Shown: positions 46,170 through 55,959, counted from the first letter of the stretch. The stretch: DNA of 64,000 nt from Paraburkholderia phenoliruptrix (GCF_019511605.1 NZ_JAEUAV010000013.1:1-64000); one strand, 5' to 3'. Made by a program: numbers and translations. The notes: generated by a model from the letters alone, not told the origin.

Positions 46170-47783
46170 ATGAAGCCAGCCGCCGGCCGCAAACCTGCAA
46201 CGCGCCCTACCCGCCTCGTCGCCCGTTTCGTCGCGATCTCGTGGCGCGATCTCGCGGTCTCGTTCGGACCGATCTTGCTGATCGCCGTGGCCGCGATCTG
46301 GGTCGCCGTGCGCCTGATCCAGCCCGCGCCGCCGAGCACGCTGACCATCAGCGCCGGTCCGCAGGGCAGCACCTTCTGGAATGCCGCGCAAAAGTACAAG
46401 GAGATTCTGGCGCGCAACCGCATCACGCTGAACGTGCTGCCTTCGGAAGGCTCCTTGCAGAATCTGCAGCGGCTGTCGGACCCGAATTCGAACGTGGACG
46501 TTGCGTTCGTGCAGGACGGCATCGCGCCCGGCGCGGCCAGCAATGGGTTGATGTCGCTTGGCAGCGTGTCGTACGTGCCGCTCGCGATCTTCTATCATGG
46601 CCCCACGGTCACGCGGCTGTCCGAATTCAAGGGCCAGCGGCTCGCGGTGGGGGCCGAGGGCAGCGGCACGCGCCAACTCGCGCTCGCGCTGCTCAAGGCG
46701 AACGGCATCGAGCCCGGCGGTGCAACCCGTCTGCTGCCGCTCTCGGGCGACGACGCGGCGCAGGCGCTCGTCTCCGGCAAGGTGGACGCGGCGTTTCTTG
46801 CCGGCGATTCGGCGCAGCCCGCGGTCATGGGCAAGCTTTACCGCACGCCGAACGTGCAGTTCTACGATTTCACGCAGGCCGACGCGTACACGCGGCGCTT
46901 TCCGTATCTGACACAACTCGAACTGCCGATGGGCGCGTTCGACCTCGGCAACAATCTGCCGTCCATGCCGATTCATATGGTCGCGCCGACCGCCGAACTG
47001 GTGGCGCGCAATTCGCTGCATCCCGCGCTGTCGGACTTGCTGATCGAAGCCGCGCGCGAGGTGCACGGCAAGGCCAACATCATGCAGCGCGCCGGCGAAT
47101 TTCCCGCACCGCTCGCTCACGATTTTCCGATCAGCGACGACGCCGCGCGCTACTACAAGTCGGGCAAGAGCTTCCTGTACCGGCTGTTGCCGTTCTGGCT
47201 CGCGAGCCTTGCCGACCGCTTGCTGGTGGTGGTCGTGCCGCTCGTAGTGCTGCTGATTCCCGCGTTGCGCCTCGTGCCGTCGCTCTACGCGTGGCGTGTG
47301 AAGTCGCGCATCTATCGCTGGTATGGCGCGCTGATCGCCATCGAGCGCAGCGCGCTCAGCGACCACTCGGCGGCCGAGCGCGCCTCGTTGCGGCAACGGC
47401 TGGATGCCATCGAGGATTCGGTCAATGGTCTGAAGATGCCGCTCGCCTATGCGGACCAGTTCTATGTGCTGCGCGAGCATATCGGCTTTGTACGGGCGAG
47501 GCTCACGCAAAGCCGCGATACGAGGCGCGATGGCTGGCGCGATATGTCCGGCGACGATGCGGACGAAGACGCCGCCGCAGCTGGTGCCGGTGCCGGTGCC
47601 GCTGTCAGCGCCGCTGGAGATACAGACGAAGCCCGGCCAGCGGTGCGCGCCGACCACGTCGGCGAGCGCAACGGAACACCGCCCGCCGGGCCGAACGAAG
47701 CCGCCGAGATTGGCGAAGTTGGCGAAACTCGCGACGAACCGCGCGACGAAGCACCGGTGCAACGGCGCCGCCCGTCAGATTGA
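46170..47783 (+). CDS. Membrane-anchored TAXI-family (TRAP-associated) solute-binding protein
   Basis: The 537-residue protein has an N-terminal helix at about residues 28-50 and then a TAXI domain: LTISAGPQGSTFWNAA, SLQNLQRLSDPNSNVDVAFVQDG, LAVGAEGSGTRQLAL and GKVDAAFLAGDSAQP. A second hydrophobic helix follows at about residues 350-370 (LLVVVVPLVVLLIPAL), then a helical part and a long acidic, Ala-rich tail. TAXI proteins deliver a small acid or amino acid to a TRAP permease. Here no permease gene is adjacent, and the two helices mean it stays in the inner membrane with the binding domain outside. Such anchored forms are common in Burkholderiaceae; their role is unknown. The ribosome binding site is weak. 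Confidence 0.85.
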   Translation: MKPAAGRKPATRPTRLVARFVAISWRDLAVSFGPILLIAVAAIWVAVRLIQPAPPSTLTISAGPQGSTFWNAAQKYKEILARNRITLNVLPSEGSLQNLQRLSDPNSNVDVAFVQDGIAPGAASNGLMSLGSVSYVPLAIFYHGPTVTRLSEFKGQRLAVGAEGSGTRQLALALLKANGIEPGGATRLLPLSGDDAAQALVSGKVDAAFLAGDSAQPAVMGKLYRTPNVQFYDFTQADAYTRRFPYLTQLELPMGAFDLGNNLPSMPIHMVAPTAELVARNSLHPALSDLLIEAAREVHGKANIMQRAGEFPAPLAHDFPISDDAARYYKSGKSFLYRLLPFWLASLADRLLVVVVPLVVLLIPALRLVPSLYAWRVKSRIYRWYGALIAIERSALSDHSAAERASLRQRLDAIEDSVNGLKMPLAYADQFYVLREHIGFVRARLTQSRDTRRDGWRDMSGDDADEDAAAAGAGAGAAVSAAGDTDEARPAVRADHVGERNGTPPAGPNEAAEIGEVGETRDEPRDEAPVQRRRPSD

Positions 47784-47883
47784 CGGTGCAAGGCGGAGCC
47801 GCACCGCGTAAGATCATTACAATTCCGACGTTCGAACAGATTCATCCGCCAATCCCGTCGGGCAGGCAATCCGGGAGACATAT

Positions 47884-48528
47884 ATGACCGTTGGCATCGA
47901 CGCCGCGCAGCCGCTGTGGTTTTACGATTTCGTCTCGCCGTTCACGTATCTGCTACTCGAGCAACACGACAAATGGCCGGGCTTCGACTTCGTCTTCACG
48001 CCGGTAGTGCTGAACGACCTGTATCGCCATTGGGGACAGCGGCCGGCCTACAGCGTGCCGGCCAAGCGCACGTTCATGTACCGGCACGCCCTCTTTCGCG
48101 CTGAGCAGTTGGGCATTCCGTACAAGATGCCGCCCGCCCATCCATTCGACTCGATGAAGCCGCTGCTGCTCGCCACCGCCGCTCAGGCCGACGTGGTCTG
48201 CGTGCGCGAGATCTTCCGCTTCATCTGGCGCGAGGGCCGCGATCCGTCGAGCGACGAGGCGTTCGCCGAACTCTGCGAGCGCGTGGGCATGCCAGACGGG
48301 CCCGAGCTCATTAAAAGCGAGGAAGTAAAGGCACAACTGCAGCGCAATACGGCCGACGCAATCGGGCTCGGCGTCTATGGCGTGCCGACCTTCCGTCTGA
48401 ACGACCAGTTGTTCTGGGGCGAGGATGCGTTGCCGATGGTGCTTTATTGCGCGCGTACGCCGAACTGGCTGGAATCGAGCGAGGTCAGGCGGATTAGTGC
48501 GCTGCCCCGGGGCGTCGCGGACATTTGA
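47884..48528 (+). CDS. 2-hydroxychromene-2-carboxylate isomerase / DsbA-like family protein
   Basis: The 214-residue protein has LWFYDFVSPFTYLLLEQ at the start, KRTFMYRHALFRAEQLGIPYKMP in the middle and GVYGVPTFRLNDQLFWGED near the end. These are the marks of the HCCA isomerase (kappa-class GST/DsbA-fold) family, with Ser in place of the CxxC active site. It would use glutathione to isomerise an aromatic-breakdown intermediate or serve a related reaction. GGGAG lies six bases before the ATG. No aromatic-degradation genes are adjacent. Confidence 0.88.
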   Translation: MTVGIDAAQPLWFYDFVSPFTYLLLEQHDKWPGFDFVFTPVVLNDLYRHWGQRPAYSVPAKRTFMYRHALFRAEQLGIPYKMPPAHPFDSMKPLLLATAAQADVVCVREIFRFIWREGRDPSSDEAFAELCERVGMPDGPELIKSEEVKAQLQRNTADAIGLGVYGVPTFRLNDQLFWGEDALPMVLYCARTPNWLESSEVRRISALPRGVADI

Positions 48529-48745
48529 ACAGCGAGCGCGGCGGCGGTCGGCGGCACACTACACGCCCGGACATGGCTGATGCCGGTCATACCGCGCGCG
48601 CTATGGCGGCCGTGGTGCAAACGGGCCTAAGGTTATAACCTTTGCGCCATGCATGGTTCGCGCGTTGTTGCAGCGCCCGCGCGCACCTCCGCACAGGCGT
48701 TCGCGCTTTGCGACAGCAGCCCGGCGCTTCGCTTCCTTCCTGACC

Positions 48746-49699
48746 ATGGACGACACCGCCGCCTCCCTCGATATCTGGCTCGTGCGCGTGCTGCGCACGC
48801 TGCTGGTCGAGCGCAGCGTCACGCAGACCGCGCTGCGGCTCAATCAGACCCAGCCCGCTATCAGCACCGCGCTGCGCAAGCTGCGCGAGACGCTGAACGA
48901 TCCGATCCTCGTGCGCGGCAAGTCGGGCATGGTGCCGACCGAATATGGCGAGTCGCTGCTGGCCTCCGCGCAACGCGTGCTGCGCGAGGTGGACTTCGTG
49001 GCGACGCCCCACGGCGACTTCGATCCGGGCCGTTCGCGCCGCACGTTTCGCGTGGCGGCGCCCGATTATCTGAATGACTTCTTCATGCCGACCGTGATCG
49101 CGCAGTTTCGCGAGGCGGCGCCGCACGCCCGGCTCGAAATCGATTCGCTGAGCCCCATGCTGGACCATAGCGCTGCGCTTGACGCGGGCGAGCTCGATCT
49201 CGTGATCGGCAACTGGCCGAAGCCCGATGCACGTTTCGAGCGCAGCGATCTTTTCTCGGACACCGTGGTGTGCATGATGCGTGCAAATCATCCGCTTGCG
49301 CATGCGCCGCTCACGCGCGAGGCCTATCTCGCGGCGCCGCACCTCGCGCCGACTCCTTATAGCGGTGGACGCGGCGGCGCAATCGACATCGGCTTTGCGC
49401 GTGCCAAAGCGCAACGACGCATCGTCGCCACGCTGCCCTACTTCGGGCTCGTGCCGCAGACGCTGTTGCAATCGGATCTGATCTTCACGACGACGCGCCG
49501 CTTCGCAATGCATTACGCGAGCATTCTGCCGCTCGCAGTCGTCGAGGCACCCATTCCGTTTCCGCGTATCAAGTGCTATCAGATGTGGCATCCGCAGCCG
49601 GATCGCCCGAGCGATCTGGGCTGGCTGCGCGCGTTGATGTTCCAGGTGTCGGACGGCCTGATCGCGCAGAAGGCGCCGCGCGCGAAGCGGGTACGCTGA
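48746..49699 (+). CDS. LysR-family regulator
   Basis: ATG 48746 gives a 317-residue LysR protein: helix-turn-helix in SVTQTALRLNQTQPAISTALRKLRETL (about residues 28-55), then LVRGKSGMVPTEYGE and a PBP2-type effector domain (RRTFRVAAPDYLNDFF). The extended N-terminus open in the frame is Arg/Pro-rich and unlikely. It resembles the NodD/PcpR-type subgroup. It converges on the xdh operon; control of xdh is possible but not evident. A 9-bp tandem repeat follows its stop. Confidence 0.9.
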   Translation: MDDTAASLDIWLVRVLRTLLVERSVTQTALRLNQTQPAISTALRKLRETLNDPILVRGKSGMVPTEYGESLLASAQRVLREVDFVATPHGDFDPGRSRRTFRVAAPDYLNDFFMPTVIAQFREAAPHARLEIDSLSPMLDHSAALDAGELDLVIGNWPKPDARFERSDLFSDTVVCMMRANHPLAHAPLTREAYLAAPHLAPTPYSGGRGGAIDIGFARAKAQRRIVATLPYFGLVPQTLLQSDLIFTTTRRFAMHYASILPLAVVEAPIPFPRIKCYQMWHPQPDRPSDLGWLRALMFQVSDGLIAQKAPRAKRVR

Positions 49700-49710
49700 G
49701 CGAAGCGCTT

Positions 49711-49746
49711 GAAGCACGCGAAGCACGCGAAGCACGCGAAGCGCGT
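49711..49746. repeat. 9-bp tandem repeat (GAAGCACGC, about 4 copies)
   Basis: Three exact copies and a fourth with changes (GAAGCGCGT) start 11 bases after the LysR stop codon and lie between that gene and the convergent xdhC gene. In one plus-strand frame it would encode Glu-Ala-Arg repeats, but it lies after the stop, so it is noncoding. Confidence 0.8.
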
Positions 49747-49797
49747 GAAGTATCGGGCGGACGGGCGGGAGGCTGCTCACGCGCCCTCCCCTTTCTG

Positions 49798-50382
49798 TTA
49801 CACGCTGATGGCAGGCCGTTGCCGCTCCTGTTGCAAAGCCGCAACCCGTGACGAGATTTCACGCTGCTCGCGAACCTGCAGCAACTCCGCGCACACCGCC
49901 ACGGCAATCGCAGCCGGCGCCTTATCGACGATGCCCGCGATGCCGATCGGACACGTCATCTGCTCGAGCCGCTCAGGCTCGATGCCGCGCTCGAGCAAAC
50001 GCCGCTCGAACTTCACGCGCTTCGTCTTCGAACCGATCATGCCGAAGTAGGTGAAGTCGCGTCGTCGCATGATGCGCAGCGCGAGCGAAAAATCGAGCGC
50101 ATGGTTATGCGTCATCACCAGAAACCAGGCGCCAGGCGGCGCCGAGTCGACGATCGCCTCGGGCGTGTCGGTGGCTTCCACTTGCACGTTCGCGGGCGTT
50201 TCGTCGGGGAAAAGTTCGTCGCGCTCGTCGACCCATTGAACCACGCACGGCAGCGTGCCGAGCAACGCTATCAGCGCGTGCCCCACATGACCCGCGCCAA
50301 ACAGGACGATATGCAGCGGCGCCGGGCGTGGCGCGTGCACCGCGCTGCGGCGGCCGGTGCTCGTTGGGTAGCGGTCTTCCAT
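49798..50382 (-). CDS. xdhC: XdhC, xanthine dehydrogenase accessory protein, short form lacking the N-terminal domain
   Basis: From ATG 50382 (GAGGA upstream) the product has 194 residues. It matches only the C-terminal Rossmann half of XdhC: IVLFGAGHVGHALIALL (about residues 25-41), WVDERDELFP, VMTHNHALDFSL, FTYFGMIGSKTKR, and CPIGIAGIVDKAPAAIAVAVCAELL. The usual N-terminal XdhC/CoxI part with its Cys motif, found in full-length proteins of about 280-350 residues, is missing; the gene begins 14 bases after the xdhB stop, leaving no room for it. XdhC binds and sulfurates the molybdenum cofactor for XdhB. Whether this short form works alone is unknown. Confidence 0.85.
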   Translation of the reverse strand: MEDRYPTSTGRRSAVHAPRPAPLHIVLFGAGHVGHALIALLGTLPCVVQWVDERDELFPDETPANVQVEATDTPEAIVDSAPPGAWFLVMTHNHALDFSLALRIMRRRDFTYFGMIGSKTKRVKFERRLLERGIEPERLEQMTCPIGIAGIVDKAPAAIAVAVCAELLQVREQREISSRVAALQQERQRPAISV

Positions 50383-50396
50383 CGCGTTCGTCCTCG

Positions 50397-52763
50397 TTAT
50401 TGCTGCGCAGCGCTCGCCGCGGCGCGCACCGCGCCGACGGCCTTGAGAATTTCCTCGCTGGTGGCCGGCGCGTTCAGTGGCGGATTCAGCTTGTGAGCGC
50501 CAACTGCGGAAATCGCATCGCGAATGGCAAAGAACACCGAGAACGGCAGCAGCAACGGCGGCTCGCCCGTCGCCTTCGAGCGGTGAATGCTGTCCTCCGT
50601 GTTGCGGTTCTCGAAGAGGCGCACGTTGAATTCGGGCGGCGTGTCGTTGACAGTTGGGATCTTGTACGTAGACGGCGCGTGCGTCATCAGCTTGCCGCCT
50701 GCGTTCCACCACAGCTCTTCGGTGGTCAGCCAGCCCATGCCCTGAATGAACGCGCCTTCCACCTGGCCGACGTCGAGCGCCGGGTTCAGCGACGCGCCCA
50801 CGTCGTGCAACGCGTCCGCGCGCAGCACGCGCATCTCGCCGGTCAGCGTGTCGATTACCACTTCGGACACCGCCGCGCCATACGAGTAGTAATAGAACGG
50901 CCGGCCTTGCAGCTTCGCCTGATCCCAATAGAGCTTGGGCGTCGCGTAAAAACCGTCGGACCACAGCTGGATGCGCGCGAGGTACGCCTTCGCTACCACT
51001 TCTTCGAACGGCACCACGGCGTCGCCCACGATCACGCGGTCATGTGCAAAACGCACTTGCGCTGCGGCGACCACGCCCGCGCCGAAGCGCTCGGCGGCGA
51101 ACGCGGCGAGACGCTCGCGCAACTGACGCGCGGCGTCCTGCGCGGCCTTGCCGTTCAGGTCGGAGCCGGTCGACGCCGCCGTCGCCGAGGTATTCGCGAC
51201 CTTGCTCGTGTCGGTCGCGCTCACACGAATGCGCTCAAAGCCGACGCCCAGTTCATGCGCGACGACCTGCGCGACCTTCGTATTCAAGCCCTGGCCCATT
51301 TCGGTGCCGCCGTGGTTCACGAGCACCGAACCATCGGTATAGATGTGAACGAGAGCGCCGGCCTGGTTGAAATGAGTGACGTTAAACGCAATGCCGAACT
51401 TGACCGGCGTGAGCGCCAGCCCTTTTTTCAGCACCTCGTTGTTCGCGTTGAACTCGTTGATGGCGGCGCGCCGTGCGCGATACTGACTCGTCGCTTCCAG
51501 TTCGTCGATCAGTTCGTAAATCACGTTGTCTTCGACCGTCTGACCATACGGCGTCTGATTGCGCTCGGTCTTGCCGTACAGGTTGCGGCGCCGCACGTCG
51601 AGCGCGTCTTCGCCGAGGGAACGCGCCACGTTGTCCATGATGTACTCGATGGCAAACGCGCCCTGCGGACCGCCGAAGCCACGAAACGCGGTATTCGACT
51701 GCGTGTTGGTTTTGCCGCAAAAGCCGCCGATGCTGACGTCCGAAAGCCAGTACGCGTTGTCGAAGTGACACAGCGCGCGCGTCATCACCGGGCCCGACAG
51801 GTCCGCCGAAAAGCCGCAGCGCGAAGTCATGTCGACCGCGACGCCTTCGATCACGCCCTTGTCGTCGTAGCCGACTTCATAGGTGTAGTGGAAATCGTGG
51901 CGCTTGCCGGTGATCATCATGTCGTCGTCGCGATCGGGGCGCACTTTGACGGGGCACTGCAGCTTCCACGCGGCGAGCGCCGCGCAGCATGCGAAGAGGC
52001 CCGACTGCGATTCCTTGCCGCCGAAGCCACCGCCCATGCGCCGGCATTCTATTAATACGTTATGCGAAGCAATGCCCAAGGCGTGCGCGACGAGATGCTG
52101 CATTTCCGTGGGATGCTGCGTCGAGCAGTAGACGTGCATGCCCTCGTCGTCCTTGGGCACCGCGTAGGAGATCTGCCCTTCCAGATAGAACTGCTCCTGA
52201 CCGCCGAGCAACATTTCGCCGGCCTCGCGGTGCGCCGCGCGCGCGATCTTCGTGCCGGCCTCGCCGCGCGCGAGTTTCATCGGCGGCAGCACCGACTGGT
52301 TGGCGGCGCGCGCCTGCTGCGCGGTCAGAATCGCGGGCAGTTCCTCGTAGACGATCTCGGCGCGCCGTGCCGCAAGGCGCGCGGCTTCATGCGAGTTCGC
52401 GACCACGATGAACACCGGCTGCCCCACGTATTGCACGAGACCGTCCGCGAGAATCGGGTCGTCGCCGTGGACGATCGGCGCCACGTCATTGGCGCCCGGA
52501 ATGTCGCGTGCGGTGAAGACCGCGACCACGCCGGGCGTCGCGCGCACTTGCTCGAACGACATCGACACGATTCTCGCATGCGCTTTCGACGACAGGCCGA
52601 GCGCCGCGTGCAGGGTGCCGGCCACAGTAGGAATGTCGTCCGTATAAGTGGCGCGGCCGCTCACGTGCAGATGTGCCGATTCATGCGGACGCGACACGTG
52701 CACCTGGGTGAAGTCGTCGAGCGCCTGAGCGTCTTTCAGGAAAGGTTCGGCATGCTGATTCAT
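50397..52763 (-). CDS. xdhB: Xanthine dehydrogenase molybdopterin-binding subunit
   Basis: The 788-residue protein has the aldehyde oxidase/xanthine dehydrogenase a/b hammerhead start (HVSRPHESAHLHVSGRATYTDDIP), GQPVFIVVANSHEAAR, GGGFGGKESQ, the Moco-binding FRGFGGPQG, and the catalytic Glu in TGEPPLLLP near the C-terminus. It oxidises hypoxanthine and xanthine to urate. It lies between xdhA (37-bp gap) and xdhC (14-bp gap) in one operon. Its length is normal for two-subunit bacterial enzymes. Confidence 0.97.
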   Translation of the reverse strand: MNQHAEPFLKDAQALDDFTQVHVSRPHESAHLHVSGRATYTDDIPTVAGTLHAALGLSSKAHARIVSMSFEQVRATPGVVAVFTARDIPGANDVAPIVHGDDPILADGLVQYVGQPVFIVVANSHEAARLAARRAEIVYEELPAILTAQQARAANQSVLPPMKLARGEAGTKIARAAHREAGEMLLGGQEQFYLEGQISYAVPKDDEGMHVYCSTQHPTEMQHLVAHALGIASHNVLIECRRMGGGFGGKESQSGLFACCAALAAWKLQCPVKVRPDRDDDMMITGKRHDFHYTYEVGYDDKGVIEGVAVDMTSRCGFSADLSGPVMTRALCHFDNAYWLSDVSIGGFCGKTNTQSNTAFRGFGGPQGAFAIEYIMDNVARSLGEDALDVRRRNLYGKTERNQTPYGQTVEDNVIYELIDELEATSQYRARRAAINEFNANNEVLKKGLALTPVKFGIAFNVTHFNQAGALVHIYTDGSVLVNHGGTEMGQGLNTKVAQVVAHELGVGFERIRVSATDTSKVANTSATAASTGSDLNGKAAQDAARQLRERLAAFAAERFGAGVVAAAQVRFAHDRVIVGDAVVPFEEVVAKAYLARIQLWSDGFYATPKLYWDQAKLQGRPFYYYSYGAAVSEVVIDTLTGEMRVLRADALHDVGASLNPALDVGQVEGAFIQGMGWLTTEELWWNAGGKLMTHAPSTYKIPTVNDTPPEFNVRLFENRNTEDSIHRSKATGEPPLLLPFSVFFAIRDAISAVGAHKLNPPLNAPATSEEILKAVGAVRAAASAAQQ

Positions 52764-52799
52764 TGTTGTGTTCTCCGTGTTTCTGCTGGATCGCGCGCG

Positions 52800-54353
52800 T
52801 CAGGCGCCGGCCGCGGCGTTGGCCTCGCACTGTGCGTCGGCTGGCGCGCAGGCTGCCGCGACCGCGCGCACGTCCAGCGCGCTCCTCGGCAGCGGATTGT
52901 GCGGGCGCGTTTCGAGCCAGAAGCGATACAAGGTGTTCTTCGCGGCTTCCAGACGATAGTTGCTGGTCGCGCGCATGTCGGAGAGCGGCGTGTAGTCGTT
53001 AGCGAGCGCGAGCATTGCGGCCTGTACGGTGGCTTCGTGCCATTGCGCGTCGCGCAGCACGGCTTCCGCCTGGGTCGCGCGCTTCGCCGTGGCGGCCATG
53101 CCGCCGAACGCGATGCGCGGCTCGCGAATCAGCGTGCCGTCGGCGATGAACGAAAAGGCCGCGCACACGGCGGAGATGTCGGAGTCGAAGCGCTTCGAGA
53201 GCTTGTAGGTGCGAAATCGCAACTGCTCGCGGGCGCCGGTGCGAGCCGGCACCTTCACGCCGACCACGAACTCGTGTTCCGCCATGTCCTTCTTCTGATA
53301 GGCGAGGTACAGGTCTTCAAGCGGCATCTCGCGCTCGCTCGCGCCGCCGCGCACGATCACACGCGCACCGAGTGCGATGAGGCCCGGCATGGAGTCGCCG
53401 ATAGGCGAGCCGTTAGCGATGTTGCCGCCGAGCGTGCCCGCGTTGCGAATCGGCAGCGAGGCGAAGCGCTGCCACATCTCGGTGACTTCGGGGTACTGCT
53501 TCGCGATCTCCGCGTAAGCCGTCTCCACAGTCACGCCCGCGCCGATTTCGATCCAGTCGCCGCGCGTTTCGAGTTTCTGCAATTCAGCGATCTGCCCTAC
53601 GTAGACCACGTTGCCTAGCTCGCGCATCTGCTTGGTCACCCACAAGCCGATGTCCGTGCTGCCCGCGAGAATGCGCGCGGCCGGTTCGGCCTGCTTGATC
53701 TGCGCGAGTGCTTCGACGGTGCGCGGCGCGTCGAAGCGCTGACCGCCGTGTTCATAGTGAAACGTATGATCGCGTTGCAGCGTGGCAAGCGCGGCCCCGA
53801 GTGCTTCCACGTTCAGCGGCGCTTTTGGCGCGGGCGCTTCGAACATGCGCACGGCCGCATCCACGATCGGACGATAGCCGGTGCAGCGGCACAGGTTGCC
53901 GGTGAGCGCGTTGCTGATCGCTTCGCGCGACGGCACCGTCCGGTTCGCGCAGTTCTGCTCGTGGCCGTGCTTTTCGTACAGGGACCACATCGACATGACG
54001 AAGCCGGGCGTGCAGAAACCGCATTGGGAGCCGTGGCATTCGACCAGCGCCTGCTGTACCGGGTGCAGCGAGCCGTCGGGCTGGCGCAGGTCTTCGACAG
54101 TAAAGAGCGCCCTGCCGTCGAGCGTCGGCATGAACTGGATGCACGCGTTGACCGCCTTGAAGTCCACGCCGCCCGCTTCGTTGCGCTCGCCGATTACCAC
54201 AGTGCAGGCGCCGCAATCGCCCTCTGCGCAGCCTTCCTTGGTGCCGGTGCAACGCGCGTCCTCGCGCAGATACTGCAGAACCGTGCGGGTGACGGGCGCG
54301 CCCTTGATCTCGCGAATCTCGTTGCGGTGATAAAAGCGAATCGGCTCAGTCAT
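52800..54353 (-). CDS. xdhA: Xanthine dehydrogenase small subunit (2Fe-2S and FAD domains)
   Basis: ATG 54353 gives 517 residues. The ferredoxin-type cluster has C42, C47, C50 and C71; the second [2Fe-2S] domain has C111, C114, C155 and C157 (CGFCTPGF, CRCTGY). The FAD-binding domain follows from about residue 195, with RILAGSTDIGLWVTKQ and AGTLGGNIANGSPIGD. It passes electrons from the Mo subunit to NAD. The frame runs 21 codons upstream of 54353, but the ferredoxin fold begins at MTEPIRF. First gene of the xdhABC operon. Confidence 0.97.
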   Translation of the reverse strand: MTEPIRFYHRNEIREIKGAPVTRTVLQYLREDARCTGTKEGCAEGDCGACTVVIGERNEAGGVDFKAVNACIQFMPTLDGRALFTVEDLRQPDGSLHPVQQALVECHGSQCGFCTPGFVMSMWSLYEKHGHEQNCANRTVPSREAISNALTGNLCRCTGYRPIVDAAVRMFEAPAPKAPLNVEALGAALATLQRDHTFHYEHGGQRFDAPRTVEALAQIKQAEPAARILAGSTDIGLWVTKQMRELGNVVYVGQIAELQKLETRGDWIEIGAGVTVETAYAEIAKQYPEVTEMWQRFASLPIRNAGTLGGNIANGSPIGDSMPGLIALGARVIVRGGASEREMPLEDLYLAYQKKDMAEHEFVVGVKVPARTGAREQLRFRTYKLSKRFDSDISAVCAAFSFIADGTLIREPRIAFGGMAATAKRATQAEAVLRDAQWHEATVQAAMLALANDYTPLSDMRATSNYRLEAAKNTLYRFWLETRPHNPLPRSALDVRAVAAACAPADAQCEANAAAGA

Positions 54354-54747
54354 GTGTGGGGCTCTCGATGTTCTCGAATCTCGGATGCGGCGGCCAGAAC
54401 CGCGCGGATGGTTCAAAAACTATCATCGTCAATAAATAGAACCCATAGCCCGAGTCGCATGCGGGACATATTCACAAAGCGATATTGAGACAGGTTCTGT
54501 GCGTCTTTCGCTTATGTTGAAGTGGCTGATTCCAGGTGTTATGACCAAAGTTGGCGCGTTCAGGCCAACGTTAAAACTGTTTGGAGCGGATTTGGCTGGC
54601 CGTTCGGGCAGATTTTGGCGCCCCGACTACGTTTTTGAAGCCTTCGCGCGCGGCCTTTCATCCCAGAATTATTAAGCGAGCGCTGCAAGAGACTCGGTTC
54701 CATGGGAAAATCACGCCTTCCCGCAGTTTTCAAGTCTCGTTTTCCCC
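54354..54747. promoter_or_regulatory. Divergent region between xdhA and an MFS gene
   Basis: This 394-bp, relatively AT-rich region should drive xdhABC leftward and the MFS gene rightward. An inverted repeat GTTGGC/GCCAAC (54550-54569) with an 8-base loop is present. I could not assign a promoter with confidence. Confidence 0.5.
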
Positions 54748-55959
54748 ATGTCCACCGACTCAGCGCCACCTCGCAGCGAATTTGCGACGACCATGCAGAT
54801 CATTCCGGTCGTCTTTTTCACGTTTCTTTGCTACCTGACGATCGGCATTCCGCTTGCCGTGCTGCCGGGTTACGTCCACGACGACCTGGGGTTTAGCGCG
54901 GTGCTCGCGGGTGCGGCGATCAGCGTCCAGTACCTGGCGACGCTGGCCTCGCGGCCGCTCGCCGGCCGTTCCGCGGATACGCTCGGGCCGAAGCGCACGG
55001 TATCCATCGGCCTGCTCGGCTGCGGCGCGAGCGGCGTGCTGTTGCTGCTGGCGGTCCTGTGCGGACGCTGGCCGGCGGCGAGCCTTGCGCTGCTGGTCTG
55101 CAGCCGGCTGGTGCTGGGATTCGGCGAAAGCCTGTGCGGCACGGGCGCGATTCTGTGGGGAATCGGCCGTGTGGGCACCAGCAATAACGCACGCGTGATT
55201 TCCTGGAACGGCATCGCCACGTACGGCGCGCTGGCGGTGGGCGCGCCGCTTGGCGTGGCAATCGAGCGGACCGTGGGCTTTGCCGCGCTCGGCATTCTGG
55301 TGATGCTGCTGGCAGCCCTCGGCTTCTACCTTGCGCGCACGATTGCGCCGGTGCCCGTCGTGCACGGAGAGCGGATGTCGTACCGAAGCGTCTTCACGCG
55401 TGTGCTGCCGCACGGCATAGGCCTCGCGCTCGGCTCTGCCGGTTTTGGTTCGATCGCGACCTTCATCACGCTGTTCTATGCGGCGAAGCAGTGGCCGAAC
55501 GCGGCGCTCTCGCTGACGGTGTTCGGCACGCTGTTCATCGGCGCGCGGCTGCTGTTTGCCAACACCATCAAGACTTACGGCGGGTTCCGCGTGGCGATTG
55601 CTTCGTTTTCCTTCGAATGCGTTGGCTTGCTGATGCTGTGGCTGGCGCCTGAACCGCACGTGGCATTGGCAGGCGCGGCGTTGACGGGATTCGGCTTTGC
55701 GCTGGTGTTTCCAGCGCTGGGTGTGGAGGCCGTGGGCCTCGTGCCGCCGGCCAGCCGGGGCGCCGCGTTGTCCGCGTATTCGGTGTTTCTCGACTTGTCG
55801 TTGGGCATTACCGGACCGTTGGCAGGCTACATTGCCGGCGAGTTCGGCTATGGGTCCGTGTTTCTGTTCGCGGCTATCGCTGCTGCGGCGGCTGTCGGGC
55901 TGTCCTGTTTTCTTTATCTTCGCGATGCGAAGGTGGGGAAGATGCCTGCGGCGCTTTGA
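54748..55959 (+). CDS. MFS transporter, YhhS/arabinose-efflux-like
   Basis: The 403-residue protein has 12 hydrophobic helices, [46 protein letters not shown]-like motif A in the 2-3 loop (from about residue 40), and [12 protein letters not shown] in the C-half. This fits the YhhS/YfcJ group of putative drug or sugar efflux permeases. It is divergent from xdhA, so a role in purine transport is possible but unsupported; the family is not a known purine permease. Confidence 0.85.
   Translation: MSTDSAPPRSEFATTMQIIPVVFFTFLCYLTIGIPLAVLPGYVHDDLGFSAVLAGAAISVQYLATLASRPLAGRSADTLGPKRTVSIGLLGCGASGVLLLLAVLCGRWPAASLALLVCSRLVLGFGESLCGTGAILWGIGRVGTSNNARVISWNGIATYGALAVGAPLGVAIERTVGFAALGILVMLLAALGFYLARTIAPVPVVHGERMSYRSVFTRVLPHGIGLALGSAGFGSIATFITLFYAAKQWPNAALSLTVFGTLFIGARLLFANTIKTYGGFRVAIASFSFECVGLLMLWLAPEPHVALAGAALTGFGFALVFPALGVEAVGLVPPASRGAALSAYSVFLDLSLGITGPLAGYIAGEFGYGSVFLFAAIAAAAAVGLSCFLYLRDAKVGKMPAAL

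Noticed and set aside
49711-49746. Short tandem repeats as possible CRISPR-like array
   Set aside because: Units are 9 bp, directly adjacent without spacers, and no cas gene is present.
54550-54569. GTTGGC/GCCAAC hairpin as a terminator or riboswitch
   Set aside because: Only 6 bp of pairing, no T-run, and no known riboswitch pattern; recorded only as a feature of the intergenic region.
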